Shown here: piece after piece, positions 47,630-59,825 of the stretch | Layout: each line of letters starts with the position of its first letter | How positions within the stretch are numbered: position 1 is the first letter of the stretch | Source: Thuidium tamariscinum | Lineage: Eukaryota; Streptophyta; Bryopsida; Hypnales; Thuidiaceae | DNA: 64,000 bases | Assembly (NCBI GenBank): GCA_947034885.2 | Contig: OX344758.2 | Location: 8,434,501-8,498,500, forward strand | Reading direction: 5' to 3' | Made by a program: the position numbers and the translations under genes | The notes under the pieces: generated by a model | Seen by the model: only the letters and a program-made list of their open reading frames with translations | Told to the model about the DNA's origin: nothing | Databases searched by the model: none

Positions 47630-50600
47630 CTAATGTGGATGTCAGACTGACTTGGATCAAACCTGAAGATATTTCATACATTTTTTAGAATTAGTTCTCA
47701 GAAAAATTCAAAATGGAATGATAAATAGAGTACTGGAGCTACAGTTCCTTAGTTAAGCTTAAAAACATTTAAAATCACAAACATTATGAAAAAATTGAAC
47801 TCTTTTTTTCAAAATGCCCATCAAGCTTGCAATGTCCTACAAAACTTAACTTATTTATTTAGTGTCAAGCAAATTGCCTATTGAATTGAAAGCATAGTGT
47901 AAAAGAAAATGAAAAAAAAATGGTTTTCCAATTTTTCAAAGAATTTCAAAGAAATTGGAATTCCTCAAACTATGAAAGTCAACACGGACGTTTAGTGGCT
48001 GATAGATGAAGTATCTCTTTGTTTAAGACAAAAGTGTAACTACTCATCTTTAGAATTTTGTGTGGAATGGGGAGATCTCTTACATTAATTTGACTACTAA
48101 TCCATCCTTAAAGATTGAACTCTTGAAGGTCCAAAAGGCAATTTAGAAAGCTAACACTATTATAGTGAATTGAAAAAAAATTGCAAGCAAACTCAAATAA
48201 GTCAATGTTGATTTTGTCAAATTCTTGGAAGATTCTATTTTTTAATCATACAAAAGAAACTGAAAAAATCTTTGAAAAAATCTTGAATTTAAAAAACTAT
48301 TTTACACCTAAGCTATTGGCAATCTACAATTTCCATGCTTTATAGGCATGGATAGCAAAGTTAATTGTATTTCTTCATGTTGACAATAGATTCTATGTCA
48401 TGTATTACACTTACATATGAATTTCATGATTCTCTTAAGCTTTGCATTACAAGGAAAGATATAAACATCTAAAATGCCCAACATACCATATTTAAAAAAA
48501 AATTGAAGTTATATAAAAACATATTCAAATATTCTTATTATTTTATTTATTTAATATCCTTTTTGAACATCAAAAATTTTAGTGTTCTATGATTTTTCTA
48601 TTGGAGTTTTTTTTGCAAGGACTAAAATTGCAAAGATTGATTTCTAAGTACAAAGGGCTTTTAGGGATGAGTTTCAAATATACACAAATTGGGGGGAAAT
48701 TGCATTGAAAATTCATCTAAAAAAATGTAAGAGTAGATTTGCAAAAGTTGTAAATCAATTATGGATATGCCTTTTATGTCCTTTAGTACTTAAAGGACTA
48801 AGCATTCAAATTTCAAATAGAAGATGAATGCAAATATATGCCATGCCAAGCATACCACATCGTATTCTTTCATCTATTAAATTTTTTTAAATCCTCATAT
48901 TCAATCTTTGGGACAAATTTGGAAGAATTTTCTTTGTAAATATTCTATTCTTAATAGATTTTAAACGTCTAACTTCAAAAATGACCTTTTCAATTCAAGA
49001 AAATGACCTTTTTGAAAAAAAATTGAATCAAAATATAAAGTTAAAATCTTCACTGAAATCTCTATGATAGATCTTAGCATTTTGAACCTCAAAAAAATCG
49101 TTTTGAAAGTTACAAATATTCAATCTCCAATTGATTTTAGAAAAAAAATAGTCTTAGACTTCAAATTTATTGAATAAAAATTGGTTTATGTATGTATTGA
49201 TTTAATTGTATGAAAATGATCCATAAATCATACTTCATAACTATTAACAAATAAATGTTTGACAATCATTATAATATTATAAATTCATTTGATTTAAAGA
49301 GTTTGCACAAAATATAATCATTGATTTTAGAATATGACCTTTTAATGCTAAGGTTATTCATCTTTAGTTGATTGGTAATTACAGCCAATACTTTTTGGGA
49401 CAAAAACATCATTACCTTTCTACAACCTAGTGATATACTTTTTAAAGATTAATAAAATATTGAATCCTTTGGATTTGTTTAGTTCATGAGTAGAAGATTG
49501 TTAATTAATAACATATCCAAAGATAAAATGGTTTAATAAGCATTTGAAATTTAGCATATAGAAAAATTCTCATACATTCACAATGCTAAAATTCTTCCAT
49601 GTTTTAGAGGAGATTTGGAGAAATAGAGGGTTGTTTTGGGCCAATTTCCCAAGGTTGTTTCGGGCCAATTTCCCAGGGTTGTTCCTAGAGCAATGAGGGA
49701 ATGGTTGGCTACTATCAAACATCATAAATATCAAAAAATTTAGAAATCATTTCTATATTTTTTCTTAAAATAAGAAAAAAAAAAAAATTTGTTGTGGCCA
49801 TCATCCAACCACATCAAATTTTACAATCGTGTAGTACCTAGAGTTCCCCTTCCTATGAGAACTTAAAGTCTTATGTGGAGCCAAATCTCTTCTAATGCTT
49901 ATACCTTTGCAATAGAAGTATTAGAATTTGATCCAAATACTCTATTAATTGTTAAGTTGGTAAACACAATTTATGCACCTCCATATACTCCAATATTGGT
50001 CATTCATGTCATCATTTTACTTGTTGGAATAAACATATCTAATATATTGTCTATAAATGTCCTTTCTTTTAACTGTTGCATATTTTTTTTTCACTCGTCT
50101 TTTACCATTGTCTCTACTTTACCATCACTAATTATTTCCCATTACTTCTTTTATAACTCCCCTATACTTGGATTAGCTTAGTAATTAAGTATATAAAATT
50201 TGAAGCATTTCATAATGAGGATTTTGTGTCTTGTTTGACAATAAATTTATAGAAAATTTTCAATTGTTTTGTCAATGGAAACATGTTGATTCAACCAATT
50301 ATTTGACAAAATTTTGTCAAGTATTTTATCACTTGGATAGAATTTTTGTCAACTTCTATTCCCTTACATCCTCTTTTGTTAGTAGATCCATTGCTATATT
50401 TGCATGACTCCTAATTAGCAATAACAATTGTCTCCCTTTCTTGTGAAAGCCAAAATAACAAAATTGAATTTGCTTCAAATCATAACTTTCAAATATTGAA
50501 CAAAAAAAATAAAGATGATGTGGAATTCATTTTCTATTATGCTTTGCTTTATGAGCCATTTATGTAAGTATGGAGAAGAAAAGCTTTCTATATACACAAG

Positions 50601-51140
50601 AGGTGGTAAGAAGTAAGAAAACCTATACCGGATATATAATTTAAAAGTTGTAGGAGCTCCACCACTCACAATTAAGTTTGAATTACAAATTTTGTTAAAA
50701 CTAAATTTTCATACCTCATTTAAGTATAGTAAAATAAATTTTTGAAATTTTTTCTAAAATAAAGATTAGTTGGAAAATCAAGTTAAGTTTCATTTCCAAA
50801 AATCCATTTGAGATTTCAACCCTCAATCAAGAGTTATAGACAAATTTCAAACAAGATGTTTGAAAAGGTCAAAAAAATTCCCTTTCAATGCCTCCTTGAA
50901 ATTTGTCTATAACTTTTGATTGGAAGATCAAAATCTCAAATGGATTTTTGAACATGAAACTTAATTTGATTTCCCAACTAATTTTATTTCAAAGTTTTAT
51001 GAAAAAGTTATTTCATTGTACTTAAATGAGGTACAAATTTTTTGTTTTAGCACAATTTGTAATTCAAACTTAACTATGAGTGGTGGAGCTCCTACAACTT
51101 CTAAATTACATAAGGTAGAACCATCTATAACCAATTAGTA
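47630..51140. repeat. Right arm of the large inverted duplication, with foldback element 50,580-51,140
   Basis: It is inverted relative to 10.4-15 kb. It contains the NTIYAPP-type ORF (49,873-50,181, plus strand), which is also present on the minus strand at 11,037-11,237 with diverged ends. It also has a complete hairpin of the 5,553 foldback family (arms GGTGGAGCTCCTACAAC and GTTGTAGGAGCTCCACC). It lacks the MITE at 10,711 and the TIR element at 15,000. No supported gene was found. Confidence 0.6.
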
Positions 51141-53267
51141 AAGGTATTCTAGACATAATCTAATGTAGTGCAAGGCAAAGCAAATATTTTAGGGGGTGCA
51201 ATGATAGAAATGGTAGGGTTTGCAAAAACTTTGGTGATTTTATCACACAAATTGAACTCACATTTTGAAAGGCAAAAAGTGTTACAAACCCATAACCAAT
51301 GTCTAGACTCTTTCAACTACAATCATTGAAGAACTCCTTTTTATTCATCACTTCCTACTTTCTTGCTCACTAGTTTGGAACATGTGTTATGATTTTATTA
51401 GTTCCAATCTTAAAAAAGTAAAAAACATGCATTCCAAGCTTTGGTTGGAAATTTGTTTGATCCTTACTAGAAATAAATGTAGTCTATAGGTTGGAGATGG
51501 GGTGATGATTGGTTACGGATGGATCTACATTATTTCACATGGGTTGTTCTACCTCCTACCATTCCATCTATATTTAGATATATTTTCTTCTCTATAGACA
51601 AACTAACTATAACATTGATGGAAAATGGTTACAAATTACATTGGTTAAATATTCAATGAATTCTTTGTGTTTTTGGCAAATCAATTATCTTTACAATCAT
51701 TTGTTTCTCTTCATATCGTTCATGGACAATTATTGCAAGCCTTGAAAAGGAGAAGGGGATCAAATATCAATTAAGAATTTGACAACAAGTTGACAAAAAA
51801 ACTAGCAAGTTCTCGCCAATTGACAAGACAAGGATGCAAAGGCATGGTTGTTGTCATTTTGGGCAATTATTTGTCATAAACTTCTCATCTTGAACTACAT
51901 TTCCTTGTAGTGTAAACAAGACAAGTTGGTGAATATGAAGAGTCCATTCAATCCTTTCAAGGGAATGATCACTATGGGACCAAATTGTACCATTTCAAAA
52001 TAGATTTATATTTTCTACTAGATAAGGATTTAATTTTTTGGCTAAGAATCTAGCATTTCCATTAAAATATTGATGAAGTCATAAATTTGGATGAAAAGTC
52101 TATGAATATGATTGAAAAGTGTTTCTGGTCCAAGAATTGAATGAATGTTGTCATACAATGCTTTACTAAATTTTAAGTGATTGTTGTCTTCAAAAAGTTA
52201 AAAAAAGGACGAAGCCCAAACTTATCTTACAATAGAAAGGTATAACAATTGCAAAATATTCTATTAGTTTAGTATCAATTGTATCTTGATTAACCCCTGA
52301 AGGAACAACTTGCTAAATTTGGCAATATAGTAATTTTGGGCAAGTACATGTAACTAGAGATTTCCATATTTTTTGCCCAGGGTTGCTAGCAGGCGAGCGG
52401 GGGAGCAGGAGCCTGTGAGCTTGTGAGCGGGAAATTAATTTTGAAAAAAATTTCAGTTGACCACCTATGATCGTGGATTTTAGGGTAACAAGAATTAGAG
52501 TTTAGTACCTATGATCGTGGACTTTAAACGTTTAGGCGACGAAGAAGATATGATGTCTATTTCAAAGATGTGACTACAAAAGTCACTTTTTGTTTTCTTC
52601 TTCATTTTCTCTTTGCATACACCTATGATCATGGACATTGTATACACAAGAGTAGGGGTATAAAATCTAATTGTGAGAACCAAAGCACTTAGGTTTATAT
52701 TGTCGATTAGCTGTAATTTAGAATATTAAATCTTTTTTATATAGAGATAAATTAAGGAATGTGAAGGCAAAATGAAAACAGCAAAGAACATCTCATAAAT
52801 ACCCAAACCTTGAAATTACAAAAGGCATCAATTTGAAATACTCTAATTTGATGCAACTCATTCACTAAATAAGTCAATCTAGGTGTTGTTGAAAGAAGAT
52901 TGATTTTGAGATGTATAATGAAGAGAAAGAATTGGATGGTCAATACGTAAGGGTTTGTCGAATCCGACAGAATTGTACGTGTTGCCTTCTTGCCTCAAAA
53001 TTTATTTATTTATTATTTTTGGTGTAGGTTTTGGGAGAACTAGCAAGAGCCATTGCCTTAGATGTTTTCAAAACAAAAATTAAATAAATGGAAAGAGGAA
53101 TTTGAGACTTCCAGAAGTAGCCATAAAACACACAAATCCAATCCAAATAAAATCCAAACAATACACAATAGTAAGATTCAAGAGATTAGTCAATCTCAAG
53201 AATCTAAGTGGTTGTGGACTCAGTCACTGAATCTGACCCTATAGAGGACTCTGAGGACTCTCGTCCC
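51141..53267. other. AT-rich intergenic DNA with repeat fragments
   Basis: The stretch 51,280-51,500 is an inverted fragment of the 14.1-14.3 kb repeat. A CCTTGTAGTG terminus lies near 51,917. A TTAACCCCTGAAGG terminus starts at 52,290 (truncated TTAA-type element), followed by a short G-rich run (GGCGAGCGGGGGAGCAGGAG) at about 52,392. The palindrome GTCGAATCCGAC is at 52,957-52,968, just past the 3' end of the ParB/methyltransferase-like gene. No gene is seen. Confidence 0.45.
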
Positions 53268-56200
53268 TCAGATGTAGAAGCATCTATAAACTGTAAGACA
53301 TTGAGGGCGTAAGTGTCTTTGCGTCATTTGGATTTGGAACAACCAAAATTTGCAACAACCAAAATTTGCAAAGGCACTTGCCATCTGCTCAGCATACGGT
53401 GGTAGCTCGAAAGGCTTCTCTGGACTAACGACAAGCCTTTGATTTTGTTCCATGACCTCTCTCAAGATCAATCCACAACCTCTGCAAAAATTGAAGACAT
53501 TATATTAGTCTTTGCAAATGTGATATGAAGAAAAATAATAAAGAATGAAAGAAGTTTCCACTTACTTACTGGATTTTCCCTTGCGAACAAACTTGCGAGG
53601 CACAATAGGCGCATCTTGCACATCCATTGTCAAGTCCACTGTTGCCTCGGGGGTTGGAGCCACTGCCATTGATGTTGATGACTTCTTCATGGGCTTCAAA
53701 ATGGCATTGAAAACATCTTTGTCCCCCTCAAAAGCTAGAATGTTGCAGCCAATTCCTCTACAAGCCAAAATGCAAGCACCTAGGGCATTCATGTAATGAA
53801 AATGTGTTAGAGAGATGACAAAATTCTTACAATGACATAGAAGTGTGAAATATTAAAATTGAAGACAAACCTGTGGATGCCGTGCAGTCCACAATGACAT
53901 CGCCTTCATTGCTTGTGGCTTCAAGGAGGAGGGTGAAGAACCTTGGATCTTTTTCACGTGGGCCTCTCCATGGCTTCTTCCCATTCATGGAGATGTCATC
54001 TGCATGCATGTAATTCATCAGCATGTCATCATTCTCAACATCCACCCCAGCCTTCTTCATCATCTCAGTACGCTTGAAAGAAAATTTGGATTCGCCTTTT
54101 GCTTTGAGGTCCTTGACAAGGAGAGTGACTCCAAACTTCTATGTCTGCAACATATATGACACAAGAACATTAGAGATCAATAAATAGAATTTTAAAAGAA
54201 AATAGGTTACAAAATTGAAGCATCTGTACTAAAATTACCGTCTTTGTGGTGTCCGTTGGCGAGGTGAGATGCATGCGGTTCATGCCTAGCCAGTCCTTCT
54301 TCTTCTTGAAGTCAAATGCTTCGCAAACTCCTGCTAGATCTTCCCTGGATGCAATGCTGAAGGAGTGAAACACAATGATGCATCCATCATCGTGCAGATG
54401 CTCTACTGCAAAGGTGCATGCCGATTGCAAAGCATTAGCTTCTAAATCCGCATTCCAATTTGGCACCTCCTTCGACGTAAGAGAAATGCCTAGCACAGGC
54501 AAGTTCTCTAGACAGTCAACGAAGATGACATCAACACCAGCCCTTGCATTTGCTACACCTTCAAACATGCGAGTTTTGCCCACTGCCATCTGCAAAAGCA
54601 CATTTCAATAGAATTTCAATATATTAGTATTGCATACTTTTCTATCTTTCAAAGCAGATTCATAATATTTAGTACAACATTAGGAATTTTAGGGTCATTT
54701 AAATAAAAGTCTGAGCTGAAAAAGAAATTACATTTGTCAAAATGTTCAACAATTTCTAGAGAAAACAAAACCATATGAAAGTAGGTAATGTTGAGTAGGG
54801 AAAAACAGAACAAAATAGTGGTTTAGGTGATTCCGTCGGATCTGACGGAATTGTAAATTCTGCCTTGTTGTCTTCCTAATTTTTTCAAATACAAAAATTC
54901 TTCAATACAAAATGTAATTGTGGACCACATAGAAATTTTTCTTCAATGTTTCATTATAGCAACTTTGGTACATAGCATTCATATCATTGACAAGAAGTAA
55001 AATAAATTTTAGCAAAGATGTTCAAATAGATCACCTTAACCAAGTACTTCAAGACCTCGTTGTAGGCACCCTGTCTTTTGTCCTCCATATCCATGGCAAT
55101 GTCCTCAATGCAAATATTAAGGATTAAATCCTCAGTCTCTGGCACATCATCGTCGGAGAGGACCATGGCTTGAGTGACTCGTGAAATGACATCTTCAGTG
55201 AGCTGTGAGATGGTGACTTTCCTTGGTACCCGCCTTGTGTTTGATCTACAGTGGAGGAAGCTAAGACTTGCCCTTTCTCTTCCACTTTCTTCTTTCCCTT
55301 GGCCTTAGTCTTCTCTTCCTTCTCCTTCTCTGCTTCTTTCTCCGCCTTCTCGGCCTCTTTCTCCGCCTTCTTTGCTGATTTCTCTGCTTGCTTTTTCTCC
55401 TTGGCCTCCACGATGAGTTGATTCTTCACTTCTTTCTTTCGGTCCAGTGCATCCCTCTTGTTGATGGCCCTCTTCCTGGCATCATCATCCATGCCGATGA
55501 ACTCGTCAACATCCTCCAAATCTACTACCCCTTTGCCCTCCAATGATGCCCTGAGCTGAACCTCCGAATTATGGGTGAACTCCAATGTGCAGTCCAAGTA
55601 CCAACCCGCGCCAGAGAGATGAGCAGTAGTGTAGGTGCGCAATTGATGTAGGCTGAACATGCATGAAGGCGAGTTGCGGTCGAGGAAGCGTGGAGGGAAT
55701 TGAGGGAGGTCCAGTTTTGCAATGGCCCCCTTTGCTTCAAGCTCTAACTTGAAGTACCTGTAATTCAATCATAATGAGTTATAAGGAGCACTGTTCAATC
55801 TCAAAATGAAAGAGTAAGAGCAAAATATATCATGGAAGTTGTAAATTGCAGTCCTTTAAAGGGTGGAAAAGTAGCCAAGACAATACGAATTCAAGATTTA
55901 TAATGAAGTAGAAGATGCTATAGAATTTCTATAATTAAAAAGTATACAATGATGCCACAAAATTCCAAGTAGTAAAGAAAATGACATACCGATAAAGGAC
56001 TCTACGCACCACAGCGTTAGAGCCTTCGTGAGATGAAAAAGTTTGGCCCCTCTTGAAGTACTTCGAGCCCTTGAAGTAATTCATGAAGCCATGTTCCCAA
56101 ATCTTTTGCCTCCATCCTTCAGTGTACTCTGGTAGTCGCTCTGGTTCTGGTTTTACGTTGTAGTCGATGGAAAGGTTGTCTTCCTTTACAATTTTGTCGA

Positions 56201-59200
56201 AGAACTCCACTGCAGCATCTTCTATCTGAAAAATGGGATATAGTCAAGAAGTTCAGTTGTATCACCAAATATTTAAATGAAAACAACTACCAAGTGTTTT
56301 ATTATTCAATGAAAGGAATTAGATATTGAACACTTACCCCAGCGTACCAAGTGCACTTCACTAGAAATTGAGGAAGTAAGAGTTCGGAGACAGGTTTGGG
56401 TGGCAACTTCCTTGATTCGCGTGAAAGAATAGAAGAGTTCCACCATTGAAGTATCTTTGTCTTGTGCTTTGCAGTCATCTTGCAGGTGGCGACCAACTGG
56501 AGCTTCTCCAAAGTCATTTCAGGCACCTCGTAGTTGCCCCAATGCTTTTCCACCTACAAGAAGATTTCAGTTAATTTTTCAATACGGATTTGAACTGACT
56601 TTTGAAGAATTTCAGTGAAGATGGAGACTAATTACTGAATTGTACCTCTTTAAGGAAGTCCACTCTGTTTGCTGGGTTGGCCACCGCTAGCAATTTGAAC
56701 ATCTTGACCATGGCTGCCTTTGTTCGTTCCCTTGCTCCCAACCTCATTGCTTCGGCTGCTTGTAGTGGTACACTTCCAGTCTCTTGTGTGGCCTCCATAT
56801 ACCTTCTTACAGCTGCATCTGCAGCTTGTGAAATTTCTTGCTGCACAAAAAACCCAGATAGATGTAAAGTCAATATGGACATTGATGATTTTAAAAAATA
56901 TAAATATATTTATCAAAAACAAGTTGAAAGACCTTACCCGGAAGATGAAAGATGTGAAGACCTCGGGTTGAATTGAATACCACTTTTTAGTGACCTTGTG
57001 CTCAAGGCACCTCTTCCTCTCTGCAGGCCTAAGTAAAGCTGCAAACTTTGCTATGGGTAGCATCCCGTACTTCTGAATTTGGTACAAGGTGTGTACCAAG
57101 TTCGTCTTCACGTGGGAGTCTTCTACAGACCTAAAAACCATTCAATGCAACATAAGCCGAAGATCTAAACTACCTCCAAGAAAGTACAACATTCAAATTG
57201 AATATTTTTTTGAAAAATAAAAACAATAAGAAAGAAAGAACTTACTTGTTTACGTCATGCATGACTTGCATGACAAGTTCATTCCGACCTTTCGTGTCTA
57301 ACATGATAGAATCAACACTGCAGTGCTCCTCCGAGTGCTTAGAGATGTAGTTCATCCACGCAATTCGTCTGTGGTTCCCATCGCAAATGAAGATCTTCAA
57401 GTTCTTCAAGAACTGAAGCTCTGTCTTGGACTCAAACTTCTGTTTGAAGACTTCATTCTTCTCCTTCCAAATGGGGGCCCAACTATCCATCTCCTGTTGG
57501 GTGAACTCTTTAGTGTTTCCATCTTTGTTTGTAGCTGACACATAGAATACCGCAGCACCATCTCGATACCCTCCACCTGCAAACTCTTGCTCTAGCTGTA
57601 GGATATCAGATGCCAATGCGGGTCTGACCATTGGCATTGCCACAAGCCTGCACAATGGTATGTGCATTCGAAATACCTCCTCAGGCTTCATCCGAAGTTG
57701 CCCCAAAAGCTTCACAACATCACCTTTTTGAATGTGCCGGAGTTCTTCTTCTGACATCACCTTCTCCTCCTCACGGTCTTGAATGACAATGTCCATGTCT
57801 TCTCCTTCCTCTCCTTCTCCTTCTCCTTCTCCTTTCTCAATCTCTGGTTGTCTCTGGTTTTGAGAGGAAGGCGTTTCAAAAATTGTTTCCACTTCCACGG
57901 TTTTGGCTGGGGAAATGTCCATCTAGAAGAACAATTTCAAGTTCAATTAATGGAATGTTCATAGAAAACAAAGGCAATATAAATTGCAATGAAACTGTTG
58001 GAACAACAACAACAATGGTTTACTTCAAGTGGAAAATAGTACTTGCAATTGCATTGTCAAATACATCTACAAAAATGAAGTAGCTTGAATAAAGATAAAG
58101 CCTAGCCTGGTATATAGTGTTTTTGAGAACAAAACTCTACCTAGTCTATGATTTGAACATCCTCATCCTCATCCTCATCAGAGCTGAGGATGATGATTTC
58201 ATCGGACTGAAACAAGTCCATATTCACCACACTCTCCCCTGTGTACAAATCAAAAAACTCTACACTGTTGGAGTTGGAGGGCTCATAATCAGAGGGATAC
58301 TCCTCTTCCTCACTGAAAGATGAGAACCACGGGCCATTGCCCCTAGTCCCACTAAGCACACTTGTTTGAAATGCGTCAACGGCATACTCCGCAGCATCCA
58401 TGACGTCATCAAAACTCACCAAATTTTGGTTTGCATCACTTTGGTCAAGTGAAATGGACACCCCTGGCTGAGGCCACATCTGGGGCTTGGATGGTCCACC
58501 AACGTCCATATCTGGGACAGTCTGCTTCACAGGACTCTCTTCCTCCATAGATAAAACCTTCTGACGCTTGCCCCTTCCTTGGCCACCCTGGACACAAAAG
58601 ATTAAACTTAGCATTCATTTGCAAAAAAATTATTCAATAAAATATAAACAATGCATTTAGCTAAATTTCCAGTTTCAAATTAGATTTTAATTAAATATTT
58701 CCTATCATTTAAATCATGTCTTTAGGGTCACTTTATGAAAGTCAATAGCAAATCAAAACATTACTTCAAGATATTTCAACACTGTGATTGTAAGTGTACC
58801 TGTTGCCTCAATTCTTCACTTTTCTTACCAACACTTTTATCTGCAACAGAAGTCTGAACAAACAGAAATATATGTGAGTAACAAACCGTAATTAAATAAA
58901 AAAGTGAAAAAAAAGATTTGAGTGACGTCCATGGGTACCATGAGGCTCACTGAAAAACCAAGTCGGATCCGACTTGGTTTTTCGGTGAGCCCCGTGCTAC
59001 CCATGGACATCACTCTTTTTTTTTAGTTGCCTGCAATGAAGCTCCAGGGCTCGCTCACACAACTAGACACTTTGGAAAAAATCGGGACACCCCAGCCGGC
59101 GCAAGCAGGGAGTCACCACGACGCGGGAACTCCAGGGTGCGCTCACGCCGCGACACTCTACCAAGCTGAATCCAATACTTAGAAAAAAATCGGGTCTACC

Positions 59201-59825
59201 CCAGTCCACGCGAGCACGGTGTCACCACGACGCAGGAACTCCAGGGTGCGTACACGCCGCGACACTCTACCGGGCTGAACCCGACACTTAGAAAAAAATC
59301 CGGTCTACCCCAGCCCATGCGAGCACGGCATCACCACGACGCGGGAATTCTAGGGTGCGCTCACGCCGCGACACTCTACCAAGCTGAACCCAACACTTAG
59401 AAAAAATCGGGTCTACCCCAACCCACGCGAGCACGGCGTCACCACGACGCGGGAACTCCAGGGTGCGCACACGCCGCGATACTCTACCGGGCTGACTCAT
59501 GGAGGGAGGAAGGGACGAGAGTCTCATGGATTCAGATCACCCTAAGATCTTTCAAAGCAACTAAACTTGCGCACTTGTGCACTAGGCTGAGGTCCCCAAG
59601 TGCCGTGCAAGGGCTGAACTGAACACGCACCGTGCACAAGGCACAGCTAAACACCCGCGGTGCATAGGAATGCGCATCACGTGCGCCTTGAGGACGGGTG
59701 CACATCACACGACCAACTGGAGCTCAAGAAAACAAGATATGGTTAGGAGATCTTACCTCTTGCTGCACCTCCGGCCCATCTGCATTGTCTCCAACTCGCG
59801 CCCGGCTCCTCGTAGTGCGCACCAT
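53268..59825 (-). CDS. ParB-like domain plus permuted DNA-methyltransferase-like fusion gene, 13 exons, possibly interrupted
   Basis: Exons by GT-AG borders: 59825-59757, 58853-58800, 58587-58141, 57922-57246, 57130-56938, 56840-56646, 56553-56338, 56225-55990, 55757-55035, 54589-54239, 54138-53871, 53779-53566, 53481-53268. Order: basic start MVRTTRSRARV; acidic region ending SSDEDEDEDV; ParB-like region with DGNHRRIAW near 57,382; helical middle; Lys/Glu coiled coil near 55,380; then VDVIFVDCLEN near 54,530 and, downstream, VDCTASTGACILACRGIG across exons 11-12 with FEGDKD. The last resembles the SAM-binding loop of beta-class methyltransferases, in which the catalytic DPPY-type motif comes first; here that place reads DCLE, so catalysis is doubtful. 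The frame is interrupted about twice (end of exon 3, within exon 9), so it may be a decaying gene or have an independent start at exon 4 (ATG 57,922). Function is unknown. ParB-methylase fusions are best known from phages and plasmids. Confidence 0.7.
58921..59014. repeat. Near-perfect 94-bp palindrome centred on GGATCC
   Basis: The left arm starts AGTGACGTCCATGGGTACC and the right arm ends with its complement, GACATCACT. The centre at 58,967/58,968 is the 12-mer GTCGGATCCGAC. It lies in the first intron of the ParB/methyltransferase-like gene. Flanking A-rich and T-rich runs extend the potential stem. Confidence 0.85.
59040..59500. repeat. GC-rich tandem array, ~109-bp unit, about 4 copies
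   Basis: The unit AACTCCAGGGTGCGCTCACGCC ... CGACACTCTACC ... GAAAAAATCGGGTCTACCCC ... GTCACCACGACGCGGG begins near 59,129, 59,238, 59,347 and 59,455, with an incomplete diverged copy from 59,041. It is strikingly GC-rich against its surroundings and lies inside intron 1 of the fusion gene. The ORF on the minus strand here is a repeat artefact. Confidence 0.85.

Noticed and set aside
49873-50181. NTIYAPP-containing ORF, seen also inverted at 11,037-11,237, as a conserved hydrophobic protein gene
   Set aside because: Similarity is explained by the duplication; the two frames diverge at both ends and no start or splice context is shared.
59288-59527. Minus-strand ORF with repeated RVSRRVRTLEFPRRG-like peptides
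   Set aside because: Direct translation of the 109-bp tandem array; lies in an intron.
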